Positions 20,971-31,885 are shown, numbered from the stretch's first letter. The stretch: 64,000 bases of DNA from Orientallactaga sibirica (GCA_036365145.1 JAEOAD010002231.1:4319501-4383500), one strand, 5' to 3'. The notes: generated from the sequence alone by a model not told the origin. Numbers and translations are program-made.

Positions 20971-21150
20971 TAGCTGGGCGTGGTGGCGCACGCCTTTAAT
21001 CCCAGCACTCAGGCAAAGGTAGGAGGATCGCTGTGAGTTTGAGGCCACCCTGAGACTACATAGTGAATTCCAGGTCAGCCTTGGCCAGAGTGAGACCTAC
21101 ACTTGAAAAACCAAAAACAAAAACAAAAACAAACAAAGAAAAAAAAAAGG
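20971..21150 (+). repeat. B1 SINE
   Basis: Near consensus with an AAAAAC-repeat tail. Confidence 0.93.
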
Positions 21151-21339
21151 TAGAATACTTCAAACATTAAAATAGTGAACATAGATTTAAGGAAACAAAA
21201 GGTCACTAAGGTCAAAACTGGAGGCTCTTCTAGTCAGATCTCAGATAGGCCCACAGATAAAACTTTGAACTGGGCTGTGGACACCCTATGCTCCCAGGAA
21301 CCTTTGAAATATTCATTTCTGTTGAACTGCACCCCCTAC

Positions 21340-21475
21340 CCCCTTTTGAGACAAGGTATTACTCTGTATTCCCCATGCTCACCCCAAACTCAAGATCTTT
21401 AGCCTAGGTGTTTGTGGTCCAAGCCTATAATATCAGCACTCATGAGGCTGAGACAGGAAAACTGTAGGTGAGAGG
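21340..21475. repeat. Two old B1-like fragments
   Basis: 21,340-21,400 looks antisense (TTTTGAGACAAGGTATTACT); 21,404-21,475 looks sense (GTGGTCCAAGCCTATAATAT). Both are strongly diverged. Confidence 0.45.
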
Positions 21476-21510
21476 TCCCTCTGGGTTTAAGAGTGGGGGA
21501 TTAAGAATGA

Positions 21511-21663
21511 GCCAGGTGTGGTGGTGCACATCTTTAATCCCAGCACTCGGGAGGCAGAGGTAGGAGGATCGCCATGAGTTCGAGGCCACCTTGAGAATAC
21601 AGAGTGAATTCCAGGTCAGCCTGGGCTAGAGTGAGACCCTACCTCAAAAAACAAACAAAAAAA

Positions 21664-21698
<35 letters not shown>

Positions 21699-21744
21699 GA
21701 AGGAAGGAAGGAAGGAAGGAAGGAAGGAAGGAAGGAAGAAAGGA

Positions 21745-21792
<48 letters not shown>

Positions 21793-21796
21793 AAAG
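21511..21796 (+). repeat. B1 SINE with GAAA/GGAA microsatellite tail
   Basis: The tail from 21,664 runs (GAAA)n, then (GGAA)n (about 21,696-21,740), then (GAAA)n. Confidence 0.94.
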
Positions 21797-21828
21797 ATCA
21801 GGGGAATAAGAATAAGAATAAATCTCCG

Positions 21829-21958
21829 CCGGGCGTGGTGGCACACGCCTTTAATCCCAGCACTCGGGAGGCAGAGGTAGGAGGATCGCCATAAATTCAA
21901 GGCCACCCTGAGACTACATAGTGAATTCCAGGTCAGCCTGGACTAGAGTGAGACCCTA

Positions 21959-21993
<35 letters not shown>
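21829..21993 (+). repeat. B1 SINE
   Basis: Opens GCCGGGCGTGGTGGCACACG; ends in about 33 A residues with ACCTC lost before the tail. Confidence 0.94.
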
Positions 21994-21995
<2 letters not shown>

Positions 21996-22004
21996 ATAAA
22001 TCTC

Positions 22005-22055
22005 CCCCTGAGAGTACTGGGATTAACAAGTGTGTCCCACCACATGCCCAGCCCA
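22005..22055 (-). repeat. Old antisense B1 fragment
   Basis: Reads GAGAGTACTGGGATTAACAA then GTGTGTCCCACCACATGCCC. Confidence 0.55.
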
Positions 22056-22095
22056 CCAATCCTCTTCTTTAAAAACAAAACAACAACAACAACAA

Positions 22096-22240
22096 AGGGC
22101 ATGGTGACACATGCCTTTATTCCCAGCACTAGAGGGGCAGAGGTAGGAAGACTGCTATGAGTGCAAGGCCACCCTAAGACTACATAGTGAATTCTAGGTC
22201 AGCCTGGGCTAGAGTGAGATCCTACCTCAAAAAAAAAAAC
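22096..22240 (+). repeat. B1 SINE
   Basis: Begins GGGCATGGTGACACATGCC; otherwise complete. Confidence 0.9.
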
Positions 22241-22508
22241 AGGGCTGGAGAGATGGCTTAGCCGTTAAGTCCTTGCCTGTGAAGTCTAAGGATCCCGGTT
22301 TGAGGCTCGATTCCCCAATACCCACGTAAGCCAGATGCACAAGGTGGTGCATGCATCTGGAGGTCATTTGCAGTGGCTGGAGGCTCTGGAGTGACCATTC
22401 TCTCTCTCTCTTTCTCTTTGCCTCTTTCTCTGTCTGTCAGTTGCTCTCTAATAAATAAAAATAAACAAAAAATTTTAATATATAAATAAATAAATAAACA
22501 AACAAACA
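22241..22508 (+). repeat. T-SINE, B-box-insertion subfamily
   Basis: Reads CCTTGCCTGTGAAGTCTAAG and GGTTTGAGGCTCGATTCCCC. Confidence 0.92.
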
Positions 22509-22533
22509 GTATATTAAAAAAAAGGAAAAAAAG

Positions 22534-22692
22534 ACCTAGGCTTGATAGCACACACCTTTAATCCCAACACTAGGGAGGCAGAGGTAAAATGATTGCTGTG
22601 AGTTGGAGGCCAGCCTAACACTATATAGTGAAAGTGAATTCCAGGTCAGCCTGGGCTAAAGTGAAACCCTACCTCAAAAAACCAAAATGTAA
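22534..22692 (+). repeat. B1 SINE
   Basis: Diverged 5' end (GGCTTGATAGCACACACC); small duplication TAGTGAAAGTGAATTCC. Confidence 0.9.
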
Positions 22693-22852
22693 AGCCGGGC
22701 ATGGTGGCACACGCCTTTAATCCCAGCACTCGGGAGGCAGAGGTAGGAGGATCGACAAGAGTTCGAGGCCACCCTGGGACTGTATAGTGAATTTTAGGTC
22801 AGCCTGGGCTAGAGTGAGACCCGACCTCAGAAAAAAAAAAAAAAAAAAAAAA
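22693..22852 (+). repeat. B1 SINE
   Basis: Near consensus, A22-type tail, directly upstream of the L1 fragment. Confidence 0.93.
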
Positions 22853-24203
22853 AGTACCCAGGCTCAGGGGCTCAGACTCAGAAAGCTAAACATCATCACA
22901 TGTTCTGTCTCATATGTGGATCCTAGCTACAAATGATTGAACTCCTATGTGAGTAGGTAGCAGAAGCCAGTAAACTAGAAAGGAGATATTAAGGAAATAG
23001 AAAGGGAGTGGAGGAGGGTGGGACTTAATAGGATGGTATTGTGTACATGTAAGTAGAAGAACAGATTAATGGGGGTGAAAAGGCCTAAGTGAGGTCAGGG
23101 GAAGAGATTGAGTAAAAGAAGGTGGAGGGAGGGCCTAAGAGGATATAAATAAGTCACATGGAAACTTACTTTTCTGGACAATGGAACACTCAGAAGCCAT
23201 AGATTGTCACTAGAAAATTTTCAGTACCAGGGATGGGATACCTTCCAGTGAGTTGTTGGCCAGGGAGGACTCTGATACCCCCAAAACATTACAGGCCAAT
23301 GCCGAGGCTCTTGGTTCCCACCAGGAATAGATGATAAGACCCTATTGCTGAAGACTCCACATACTTGGGCCACAAGGTCACTGAGAAATCCTGCTGGAGC
23401 TGAGCTGATAGCTTCCTCCCATGTGGACCAGCTGACAGAAAGCTGGAAAAAGCTACACTGCATGCAGTTCAATGGGAGAGAACTTGCCAGTGAAGGTACT
23501 CAACAGTGAATACTGCAAGCTTTAAAATTGGTCAGCCAGGCCAAATGAGCCAACGGGCGCAATAGCAGCATGTCTGTTATGGGGGAAAAACAACCGCCTT
23601 CTAATTGAACTGGAGGCCCGCTCCATGGGAGGAAATACATCCCTCATACTAAAAACCTACATGGGGTAGTCATGAGCCGTAGGGGTGTAACATCTTCTGG
23701 TGTCTGGCTGAAGGTATATACTATGCTCATCAAACTGCCCAGTAAGCACTTCTCAATGTCCATACCCTTACATTAATGCTACTCTCACTTTGGTTAGAGA
23801 AGCTTCTCTTTTCAGATGGAGGTGACCTTGGGGTGACTCAGAAGGCACCATGGTGCTGAGATGAAGTGACAGAAGAGTGCTCAGCACTGAAATATCTCTA
23901 TCACACCTTCCAAGGCTCAGGGTCAATTGTGGAAGAGGTGGTGGATGGAATGTAAGGGCCAAAGGAAGGGTAGGACTCCTTACAACGTGCTCTTCCAGAT
24001 ACAAAATGGCCTGGATATCCATGACCTCACAGTGCCTGACACTACCTACACAAACCATCATAATAGGAGGAAAAGATCATGACATCAAAATAAAAGAGAA
24101 ACTGATTGAGGGGGAGAGTGGAGTTTCAAAGGGGAAAGGGGGGGGGAGTACCATGGAATATTGTCTACAATTATGGAAGTTGTCAATAAAAAAATTTTTT
24201 TTT
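22853..24203 (+). mobile_element. LINE-1, 5'-truncated: end of ORF2 plus 3' UTR
   Basis: Starts with the last codons of ORF2: the frame reads ...TCSVSYVDPSYK then TGA near 22,940, equivalent to the L1 segment around ACATGTTCTGTCTCATATGT. About 1.25 kb of 3' UTR follows, ending with a purine-rich tract (GGGGAAAGGGGGGGGGAG), TGGAATATTGTCTACAATTA, TGGAAGTTGTCAATAAAAAA and an A/T tail. Reverse transcriptase and endonuclease parts are absent, so it cannot move. The long open frames in it are chance frames of the UTR. Confidence 0.8.
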
Positions 24204-24210
24204 AAGTAAA

Positions 24211-24375
24211 ATACAGGGAATGGTGGTGCATACCTTTAATCCCAGTATTTGGGATACAGAGGTAGGAGGATTGCTGTCAATTCAAGGCCACCCTGAGGCT
24301 GCATAGTGAATTCCAGGTCAGCCTAGACTAGAGTGAGATTCTACCTCAAAAAACCAAAAGAAAACAAAAAGAGGA
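24211..24375 (+). repeat. B1 SINE
   Basis: Starts CAGGGAATGGTGGTGCATAC; complete. Confidence 0.9.
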
Positions 24376-24531
24376 AAAGCATGTTGGTGCATGCCTTTAA
24401 TCCCAGTACTTGAGAAGCAGAGGTTGGAAGATCGCATTGAGTTGCAGGTCAGGCTGAGACCACATAGTGAATTCCAGGTCAGCCTGGGCTAGAGCGAGAC
24501 CCTACCTTGGAAAAAAAAAAAAAAAAAAAGG
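24376..24531 (+). repeat. B1 SINE
   Basis: Starts GCATGTTGGTGCATGCC; complete with A-tail. Confidence 0.9.
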
Positions 24532-24959
24532 AAAAAATACTGGGTATTAATTAATTACAATTCCTGACTAAGGATGTCAAAGCTGGCCAGTCCCCTGGAG
24601 GTTCAGAGCTGTTCAACAGCTGACATTTGGGAAAAGCTTGGGGCACATTTTCAAGATGACTTGAGCTTTCTCAGATAGCTGTCCTATTTTGCCTCAAACA
24701 AATGCAGTATCTTCTCTGCTTTAGACCAGGTCAACAAAGCTAAACAGACTTTTTTTTTTTTCTTTTTGGTTTCTTTTCCTAAATAACTCTTTGATCAAAC
24801 AACAAAGCAAAATAAGTATATGAAAATGGTAATGAGTAATGAGCTCAGCACATCTCCAAATTCACAGAACCTAATTATAACTTAAGCCTTAAAACCCTTT
24901 TATTGCCAAAGAAAGTGGAACAAAACAAAAAGAGCATTCCAAGTCAATGGTTTAGGAAA
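24532..24959. other. Unassigned DNA
   Basis: No repeat or gene signature recognised. Confidence 0.45.
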
Positions 24960-25087
24960 GAGCTGGGTGTGGTGGCTCATGCGTGCAATCCTAGCACTTG
25001 GGAGGTGGAAGCAGGAGTTCAAAGTTATCCTCAGCTATAAGCCCTGCTCCAGACCAGCCCAGGCTATGTCAGTCCTTATTTTTAAAA
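24960..25087 (+). repeat. Old B1-like fragment
   Basis: AGCTGGGTGTGGTGGCTCAT is clear; the rest is degraded. Confidence 0.65.
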
Positions 25088-25097
25088 GGTTTAAGGT

Positions 25098-25308
25098 GGG
25101 CTGGAGGGATGGCTTAGCGGTTAAGGCATTTGCCTGCAAAGCCAAAGGACCCAGGTTCGATTCCCCAGGACCCATGTAAGCCAGATGCACAATGTGGCAC
25201 ATGCATCTGGAGGCCCTGGCATACCCATTCTCTCCATCCCTTCCTTCCTCCCTCTCTCCCTCTTACTCTCTGTCAAATAAATAAATAAATAAATAAATAA
25301 AAAATAAA
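25098..25308 (+). repeat. T-SINE
   Basis: Good A box (GGCTTAGCGGTTAAGG) and B box (GGTTCGATTCC); about 20 bases of the GTTCATTTGCAGTGGCTGG body missing. Tail (AAAT)n. Confidence 0.93.
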
Positions 25309-25317
25309 AGTTTAAGG

Positions 25318-25460
25318 AGCCAAGCCTAGTGGTGTGCTTAATCCCAGCACTTGGGAGGCAGAGGTAGGAGGGAGGATTGCAGTGAACTTGAGTCCAACCT
25401 GGGACTACAGTGAATTCTAGGTCAGCATGGGCTAGATTGAACCCTACCTGTGTGGCGGGG
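25318..25460 (+). repeat. B1 SINE
   Basis: Diverged copy with TGGTGTGCTTAATCCCAG and a damaged 3' end. Confidence 0.85.
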
Positions 25461-25857
25461 GAGTGTTTCCTCTTCCTACAGTGAAACATTTATATTCATC
25501 AATACAACTGGAATGAGCATATTGACTGCAGTCCTAAATAGCCAACCACATAGAACTCAACTGTAACGAATTTAAGTGTGGTAGGATAATTTGTTAATTA
25601 CAAGTAAGCTTGTTTGAAGTTCAAGCTCTGAAAAAATGTAACACTGTGGATGGCTATGTTCCAATTCTTTAGCCCCCATACCCCCTCTCAGCAAAAGGGC
25701 AGGTTGGTAGCTATTTTAAGAAGGGCCCAGTGGGGGCAAAGAGAAATAAAAGATACAAAAAACTCATTCCCTGCACTTTATTTTAGAGTGGTCTTGAGAG
25801 TTTACAATAAAACCAAACACTGGAAGAGCTCTGCAATGAGGTAAGAAACATCCTATG
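25461..25857. other. Unassigned DNA
   Basis: No repeat or gene signature recognised. Confidence 0.45.
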
Positions 25858-26106
25858 GCCAGGCATGGTGGTGCACGCCTTAAATCCCAGCACTCGGGAG
25901 GCAGAGGTATGATTATTGCCATGAGTTCAAGGCCACCCTGAGACTACATAGTGAATTCCAGGTCAGCCTGGGCTAGAGTGAGACCCTACCTCAAAAAAAA
26001 AAAAAAAATGTAAAAAAAAGAAAGAAAGAAAATGAAAGGAAAGCAAAGCAAAGAAAAGAAAAGAAAATTTTTGAAAAGAAAAGAAAGAAAAGAGAAAAGA
26101 AAAGAA
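25858..26106 (+). repeat. B1 SINE with GAAA tail
   Basis: Near consensus; A/GAAA/AAAAG tail from 25,993. GAAACATCCTATG precedes it (25,846) and follows it (26,105), a good target duplication. Confidence 0.94.
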
Positions 26107-26417
26107 ACATCCTATGAACTAGTGCCTTCAGAGTGCTGGTGCAGACAGGCACAAATGATTACAAGCATTATGATGTGTGAGCAAAAACAGTTCCACAAAT
26201 CTGAGGGTCCTATGATGTGCAACCTAGGCTGTATCATTAAGGAAAAAGAATTAGGAACCCAAGGATCAACATGGAGGTGCAGAGGATGACAGTAATCAGG
26301 ACGCGAGTCAGGAACATCAGGCTAAGAGTGTGACCTTTTTCTCCCACAGTCAGTGCATTTCTGAACTAAGTTCTAAAGACCTTCTGGTTTTCCAGATCTA
26401 CTCAAACACATTCTGGT
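26107..26417. other. Unassigned DNA
   Basis: No repeat or gene signature recognised. Confidence 0.4.
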
Positions 26418-26592
26418 TTTTTTTTTTTTTTTTTTTTGTTTGTTTGTTTGTTTCTCGAAGTAGGGTCTCACTCTGGCCCAGGCTGACCTGGAATTAACTA
26501 TGTAGTCTCAGGGTGGCCTCGAACTCATGGCGATCCTCCTACCTCTGCCTTCCGAGGGCTGGGATTAAAGGTGTGCGCCACCACGCCTGGCT
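26418..26592 (-). repeat. B1 SINE
   Basis: Full antisense copy. CAAACACATTCTG lies at 26,404 and again at 26,593, the target duplication. Confidence 0.95.
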
Positions 26593-26715
26593 TCAAACAC
26601 ATTCTGAACAGAATAAGAACTGACAATCTCTTCCAGATCCAGACTGACTCCTCTTGGAGAAGCCGCTACTGTTAGCAAAACTTAACAGTAGGGATTCATC
26701 AAAGGCTATCAGGAA

Positions 26716-26865
26716 AGGGGACAGTGGATCTGGTGACATATGTCTGAAATCCAAGCACTCAGGAGGTAAAGGCAGGAGGATCAGAAATTCAAGGTCATCC
26801 TCAACTGCCCACTGAGTTCAAGGCCAGCCAGGTCTCTAAGAGACCAGGTCTCAAAAAGGATGTAG
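26716..26865 (+). repeat. Old B1-like SINE
   Basis: Reads GTGACATATGTCTGAAATCC and GGAGGTAAAGGCAGGAGGATC, the general rodent spelling. Confidence 0.65.
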
Positions 26866-26916
26866 AGGGAGTGGGGAGCATTTACATTGTCAGATATGCA
26901 TTCAAGAGTGAGGCAG

Positions 26917-27102
26917 AGCCGGGCGTGGTGGCACACGCCTTTAATCCCAGCACTCAGGAGGCAGAGGTAGGAGGATCACCATGAGTTCAAGGCCACCCTG
27001 AGACTAAATAGTTAATTCCAGGACAGCCTGGGCCAGAGTGAGACCCTACCTCGAAAAAACAAAAAACAAAACAAAACAAAACAAAAAAAAACAACAAAAA
27101 AA
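26917..27102 (+). repeat. B1 SINE
   Basis: Near consensus, AAAAC-rich tail. Confidence 0.94.
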
Positions 27103-27111
27103 GAGTTAGGC

Positions 27112-27260
27112 AGTCAGGTATGGTGACACATACCTTTAATTCCTACACTCACTGTGAGTTCAAGGCCAGTCTGGGACTACAGAGTGAGTTCTAGGTCAGT
27201 CTGAGCTAGAATGAGAACTTACCTGAGGCGGGGGACAGGACCAAACAACAACAACAAACT
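27112..27260 (+). repeat. B1 SINE, internally deleted
   Basis: Lacks the GGGAGGCAGAGGTAGGAGG part; later part diverged. Confidence 0.85.
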
Positions 27261-27266
27261 ATGAAT

Positions 27267-27438
27267 GGGCCAAGTGTGGTGGCACACACCTTTAATACCA
27301 GAACTTGGAAGGCAGAGATAGGAGGATTGTTATGAGTTCAAGGCCAGCCTGAGACTAGAGAGTGGATTCCAGGTTCAGCCTGGGCTACAATGAGACCCTA
27401 CTTTGAAAAACAAACAAACAAAAAAACAAACAAAAAAA
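27267..27438 (+). repeat. B1 SINE
   Basis: Complete copy. ACTATGAATGG before (27,258) and after (27,438) is a target duplication. Confidence 0.92.
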
Positions 27439-27644
27439 CTATGAATGGATTAGACACACAAAGAAATGTTAACAATATGATCACGGATTTTCACAGAAAA
27501 CCATATTTGGCTTAATTCAACATTTTAAAAGTTAAGATAATTCACACAACTTTTATATTCTGAGAGAACTATATCAGGTGGACTGACATTTGTAATGATG
27601 AGCAAACATTCTCAAGCCTTTGTTAGCATTATGACTTTCTTTTA

Positions 27645-27805
27645 GAATATAAAGTACTTCACAAAGACTCTCATTTCTGCCTAAAATATCCTGTGAGATC
27701 AAACAGATTCTTCATTGATGAGGAAACTGAAACGCAAGAGGGGTGAAAATGACTTTCTCGGGGTACAGTCCATCTTAGTCCAGCTCACTTGTTCTAAACT
27801 CAAAG
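27645..27805 (+). repeat. MIR (ancient mammalian SINE)
   Basis: Matches MIR in order: AAAGTACTTCACA, TATCCTGTGAGATC, TTGATGAGGAAACTGAAACG and AGTCCAGCTCACTTG. Orientation follows the GATGAGGAAACTGAGGC strand; in the usual MIR convention this is the reverse complement. Confidence 0.7.
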
Positions 27806-28111
27806 GACACTTTGTACATGGATATTTACTGCAAAAAAAAAAAAAAGTATGCTACAGAGCTAATTGTGAATTTTAAGTTTGCTAAAGTTCTCAGACAAAT
27901 TCCATGAGAATGTTGGTGGTCTCTAATTCAGTCCCTTGAGAAACAGAGTGCTGACACCAGTCTGGACACTACGTTTAACAGAGGTTTGACTTTCATGTAA
28001 TTCAGCCATGAATCGCACCATACTGTATGTGTGGAGAGAGGGCTCTTGGAGGCAGGGGAAAAAAGAGACTTTAACATATACTTCTGCTCAACTATTAAGT
28101 AATTCCACTTT
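27806..28111. other. Unassigned DNA
   Basis: No repeat or gene signature recognised. Confidence 0.4.
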
Positions 28112-28350
28112 GGGGACTGGAGAAATGGCTCAGCGGTTAAAGGCACTTGCTTGCAAAGCCTGCCTGCTTGGGTTAAATTCCCCAGTGTCCACATAAGCCA
28201 CATACACAAAGTGATGCATTCATTGGAGTTCATTTGTAGCGGCAAGAGGCCCTGGTATACCCATTCCCTCACTCAATCTCACTAGTTCTGTATCTCTCTC
28301 TCTCTATATGTGTGTGTGTGTGTGTGTGTGGTGTGCAAATAATATATTTG
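28112..28350 (+). repeat. T-SINE, older type, with (GT)n
   Basis: Reads AAAGGCACTTGCTTGCAAAG and CCTGCCTGCTTGGGTTAAAT. The tail region contains (TG)11 at 28,309-28,330. Confidence 0.85.
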
Positions 28351-28474
28351 AAAAAAATCCATTTTTGTTTAAAATTTGAAAACAACAAATGGACAGAAAA
28401 TAGAAAAACAGTTTTCAGTTTGATAAACACTGCAATAAATGACCTGTGGGGTCTATTTTTTTTTTTCTGAAATT

Positions 28475-28625
28475 CCAGGGCAGCCAGGTGTGGCGGTGTG
28501 GTCAGCCTGTATGTAGCCTAGTAGCTATCTGGGAGATTGGTATAGTGGTACAGGTAGACGTCTTGAGTCCATGATATGGAGACCAGCCTGGGCAATGTAG
28601 TAGAACTCCATGTCAGAAATAAACA
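28475..28625 (+). repeat. Old B1-like SINE
   Basis: AGCCAGGTGTGGCGGTGTGG and GAGACCAGCCTGGGCAATGT survive; strongly diverged. Confidence 0.55.
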
Positions 28626-28679
28626 AAATGCCACCTTCAAGGGATAAATTGATGAGGCTTGTTAGAAAAATTAGATGAG

Positions 28680-28903
28680 GGGCTGGAGAGATGGCTTAGT
28701 GGTTAAGCCCTTGCCTGTGAAGCCTAAGGAACTCAGTTTGAGGCTCGATTCTCCAGTACCCACGTAAGCCAGATGGACAAGGTGGTGCATATATCTGGAG
28801 TTTGTTTGCAGTGGCTGGAGGCACTAGTACACCCATTCTCATCCTCTCTCTCTCTCTCTCTCTGTTGCTCTCAAATAAATAAAAATAGACCAAAATTTAA
28901 AAA
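28680..28903 (+). repeat. T-SINE, B-box-insertion subfamily
   Basis: CCCTTGCCTGTGAAGCCTAAG plus GTTTGAGGCTCGATTCTCC. Confidence 0.92.
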
Positions 28904-29100
28904 AATGAGATAAGGCATGTTAGAAATATGACTATAGACTTCAGAGCATACACATGGTTTGAAAGGGACAAACACTGTAATTTTAAAATTGGGAAGGAGA
29001 TTTAGACTATAGGCGTAATCATGAATTATGTCAAGATTATCAGGCAGACAGTTTCCTGTTTCCAGTGGGTCAATGGTTTTGTAGGTCAGTAAGAAAAGTC

Positions 29101-29265
29101 AGCCAGGCATGGTGGCGCACGCCTTTAATCCCAGCACTCAGGAGGCAGAGGTAGGAGGATTGCCATGAGGTCAAGGCCACCCTGAGATTACATAGTGAAT
29201 TCCAGGTCAGCCTGGACTAGAGTGAGACCCTACCTTGATCGCCCCCTCCCCCCAAAAAAAGAAAA
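29101..29265 (+). repeat. B1 SINE
   Basis: Near consensus until CCTACCTTGATCG; GAAAAGTCA flanks it (29,092 and about 29,261). Confidence 0.93.
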
Positions 29266-29328
29266 GTCATGTTTTTTTTCTGAGAGTTTTTTTAAAAAAA
29301 TGAATACATTAAAAAAAAAAGCTATTTT

Positions 29329-29452
29329 ACCAGGCATGGTGGTGCACACCTTTAATCCTAGCACACGGGAAGCAGAGACAGGAGGCCAGCCTGGGACTAC
29401 AGAGTGAGTGACAGGTCAGCCTGGGCTAGAGTAAGACCTTACCTCAGAAAAA
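29329..29452 (+). repeat. B1 SINE, internally deleted
   Basis: Loses the AGGATCGCCATGAGTTCG part. Confidence 0.85.
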
Positions 29453-29547
29453 CAAGCAATTTCTTCTGAAACTCTTGAAGAAACAGAAAGATGATCTATT
29501 TTAAATCAGGGAACTTCAGCAATGAATACAGGTATAAGAAAAATCAT

Positions 29548-29663
29548 TGTACTTGGGAGGCAGTGGAAGGAGGATGGCCATGAACTTGAGGCTACCCTGG
29601 GACTACAGAATGAATGAGTTCCATGTCAACCTAGGCTAGACTGAGACCCTGCCTTAAAGAAAA
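29548..29663 (+). repeat. B1 SINE, 5'-truncated
   Basis: Begins ACTTGGGAGGCAGTGG and keeps the rest. Confidence 0.82.
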
Positions 29664-29686
29664 CGTGAAGCTTTTAAAAACAAGTG

Positions 29687-29828
29687 AGCCTGGCATGGTG
29701 GCACCTACTTTTAATCCCAGCATGCCAGAAGGCAGAGGTAGGAGAAGGATCACAATGAATTCAAGGCCGCCTGAGACTACATAGTGAATTTCAGGTCAGC
29801 CTGGGCTACAGAGAGACCCCCCCAAAAA

Positions 29829-29884
<56 letters not shown>

Positions 29885-29900
29885 AGGAAAGAAAAGAAAG
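29687..29900 (+). repeat. B1 SINE with GAAA microsatellite tail
   Basis: Tail (GAAA)n at 29,829-29,888, preceded by a C-run where CCTACCTC is normal. Confidence 0.93.
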
Positions 29901-29987
29901 TGACGTTTGTTTCATGAGAGTATAAATGAAGTAACTATAGATTTGAAAACATGACGGAAAGCAGCGTGAAAGACACACCACAACCCT

Positions 29988-30262
29988 GTGCTTGTGCATG
30001 AATACGGAGGCCAGAGGTTGATGTTAGGTGTTCTCCTCCACTGCTCTCCACCTTAGAGAGACAGGTTCTTGCCTGATCCCACTGAACCTAGCATTCAATG
30101 ACTGGGTAGTCTAACTAACCAGCTTGCCCCTCAGATCTGTCTTTGCTTTCTACAGGCACCTGTCTACACTCTAGGAATTTACGTGGATGCTGGGAATCTG
30201 AACTGAGGCCTTCATATTTGCACTGCAAGTGCTTTACACACTGAGCTAGCCCCCCAACTTCA
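29988..30262 (-). repeat. B4-type SINE, antisense
   Basis: Reads GGAGGCCAGAGGTTGATGTT, CTCTCCACCTTAGAGAGACA, and TGCACTGCAAGTGCTTTACA then CACTGAGCTAGCCCC at the tRNA-like end. Confidence 0.7.
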
Positions 30263-30267
30263 TACAC

Positions 30268-30282
30268 TTTTCTTTCTTTCTT

Positions 30283-30316
<34 letters not shown>

Positions 30317-30455
30317 CAAGGTAGGGTCTTACTCTGGCCTAGGCTGACCTGGAATTAACTATGCAATCTCAGGGTGGCCTTGAACTCACAGCAATCCTCC
30401 TACCTCTGCCTCCCGAGTGCTGGGATTAAAGGCGTGCGCCACCACGCCCGGCTAA
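30268..30455 (-). repeat. B1 SINE with long T-run
   Basis: (TTTC)n and T33-type tail, then near-consensus antisense body to ACCACGCCCGGCT. Confidence 0.95.
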
Positions 30456-30545
30456 AATGTGTAGCCCAGGCTGGCCTCGAACTCATGATCCTCCTGCCTC
30501 CGCCTCTTCAGCAAATTCCTACCGGCGTGCGCCACCACAACCGGC
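30456..30545 (-). repeat. B1-like fragment, murid-type spelling
   Basis: GTAGCCCAGGCTGGCCTCGA and CTCCTGCCTCCGCC are followed by GGCGTGCGCCACCACAACCG. It differs from the young local form in its middle. Confidence 0.7.
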
Positions 30546-30617
<72 letters not shown>

Positions 30618-30692
30618 TTTCTGAGGTAGGGTTTCGCTCTAGCCCAGGCTGATCCGGAATTCCCCATGTAGTCTCAGAGTGGCCTTGAACTA
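30546..30692 (-). repeat. B1 SINE, 5'-truncated, with (TTTC)n
   Basis: An 18-unit (CTTT)n tail (30,546-30,617) is followed by only the 3' half of a B1 in antisense. Confidence 0.93.
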
Positions 30693-30736
30693 ACTTAATC
30701 TCATTCCCGAATCACTCCAATATGTCCTTCTCCTCA

Positions 30737-30756
30737 TTTTTTTTTTGTCATTGTTG

Positions 30757-30816
<60 letters not shown>

Positions 30817-30958
30817 GTTTTTCGAGGTAGGGTCTCACTCTGGTCCAGGCTGACCTGGAATTCACTATGTAGTCTCAGGGTGGCCTTGAACTCTCGGCGA
30901 TCCTCCTACCTCTGCCTCCCGAGTGCTGGGATTAAAGGCGTGCGCCACCACGCCCGGC
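30737..30958 (-). repeat. B1 SINE with long T-run
   Basis: (TTTTG)n and about 33 T residues, then an almost consensus antisense body. Confidence 0.95.
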
Positions 30959-30959
30959 C

Positions 30960-31098
30960 TGTTCTTGGTTTTTGAGGTAAGGTCTCACTCTAGCCCAGGC
31001 TGACCTGGAATTCACTATGTAGTCTCAGGGTGTCCTCAAACTCATAGCAATCCTCCTACCTCTGCCTCCTGAACTCTGGGATTAAAGGCGTGTACCAC
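30960..31098 (-). repeat. B1 SINE
   Basis: Antisense body from GAGGTAAGGTCTCACTCTAG to AAGGCGTGTACCACTC; ends without GCCCGGC. Confidence 0.9.
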
Positions 31099-31444
31099 TC
31101 ATTCTTACTCCCCCACTCTTAAACCCAGACAGACCTCTTACCTACAGTCTTCCTGCACCACCATGCCCAGCTGGTACTCTTATCTACCCAAGCTCCTCCT
31201 ATCCTTCAAGAGAGAGGTCCTGCCCTGCCTGCCACCTTGGAATGACCTTGTCACTCTTGGACATCTCAAGTTCTCACCCATTCTCATTTAGGTATACCTG
31301 TGAATATTTACTGATGGTATGTGTTTAAGTGGCATCAAATGCAGTGGTTCTCTTTGACTCACCCTAGGAAACCTTTTATTCTTATTTTCATGGATATTAT
31401 GGGATATTCTCCTCAACATAACTTTGTGGTTTGTTTCAATACTT
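31099..31444. other. Unassigned DNA
   Basis: A short antisense B1-like scrap (CACCACCATGCCCAGCTGG, 31,156-31,175) is the only recognisable piece. Confidence 0.4.
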
Positions 31445-31455
31445 TCACTGGGTTT

Positions 31456-31657
31456 TTAAAAAATATTTTATTTACTTATATACAGAGAGAGAGACAAACA
31501 GAGAATGGGCACACCTGGGCCTCTATAGCTGCTGCAAACGAACTCCAGATGAATGTGCTACTTTGCACATCTGGCTTTATGTGGGCACTGAGGAAAGAAC
31601 CAGGATTATTAGGTGTTGCAGGCAGGAGTCCTAACCACTGAGCAATCTTTTCAGGCC
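31456..31657 (-). repeat. T-SINE with target-site duplication
   Basis: Complete antisense copy between TCACTGGGTTT at 31,445-31,455 and 31,660-31,670. Confidence 0.93.
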
Positions 31658-31688
31658 TGTCACTGGGTTTGTGCTCAAACCATAATCG

Positions 31689-31885
31689 GGCTAGAGAGAT
31701 GGCATAGGGGTTAAAGATACTTGCTTGCAAAACCTGACAGCCCGGATTTATTCCCCAATACCCATGTAAAGCCAGATGCAGAGTGGTGCATGCAACACTA
31801 TTGGCAATGGTTGAAGACTCTGGTGTGCCCTTTCATATTCTCTTTCTGCTTGCAAATACATAAATAAGTTTTTTTTTTAAAAAAA
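31689..31885 (+). repeat. T-SINE, older type
   Basis: AAAGATACTTGCTTGCAAAAC, CTGACAGCCCGG and GTAAAGCCAGATGCAGAGTG. Confidence 0.85.

Noticed and set aside
21604..21894. Lysine/glutamate/arginine-rich frames and their Ser/Phe/Leu-rich mirror frames (also 20,475; 29,796; 30,374; 32,050; 47,730; 58,704)
   Set aside because: They are translations of GAAA/GGAA SINE tails and vanish as soon as the microsatellite ends.
23221..24209. Frames of 83-110 codons
   Set aside because: They lie within the L1 3' UTR, which is non-coding.
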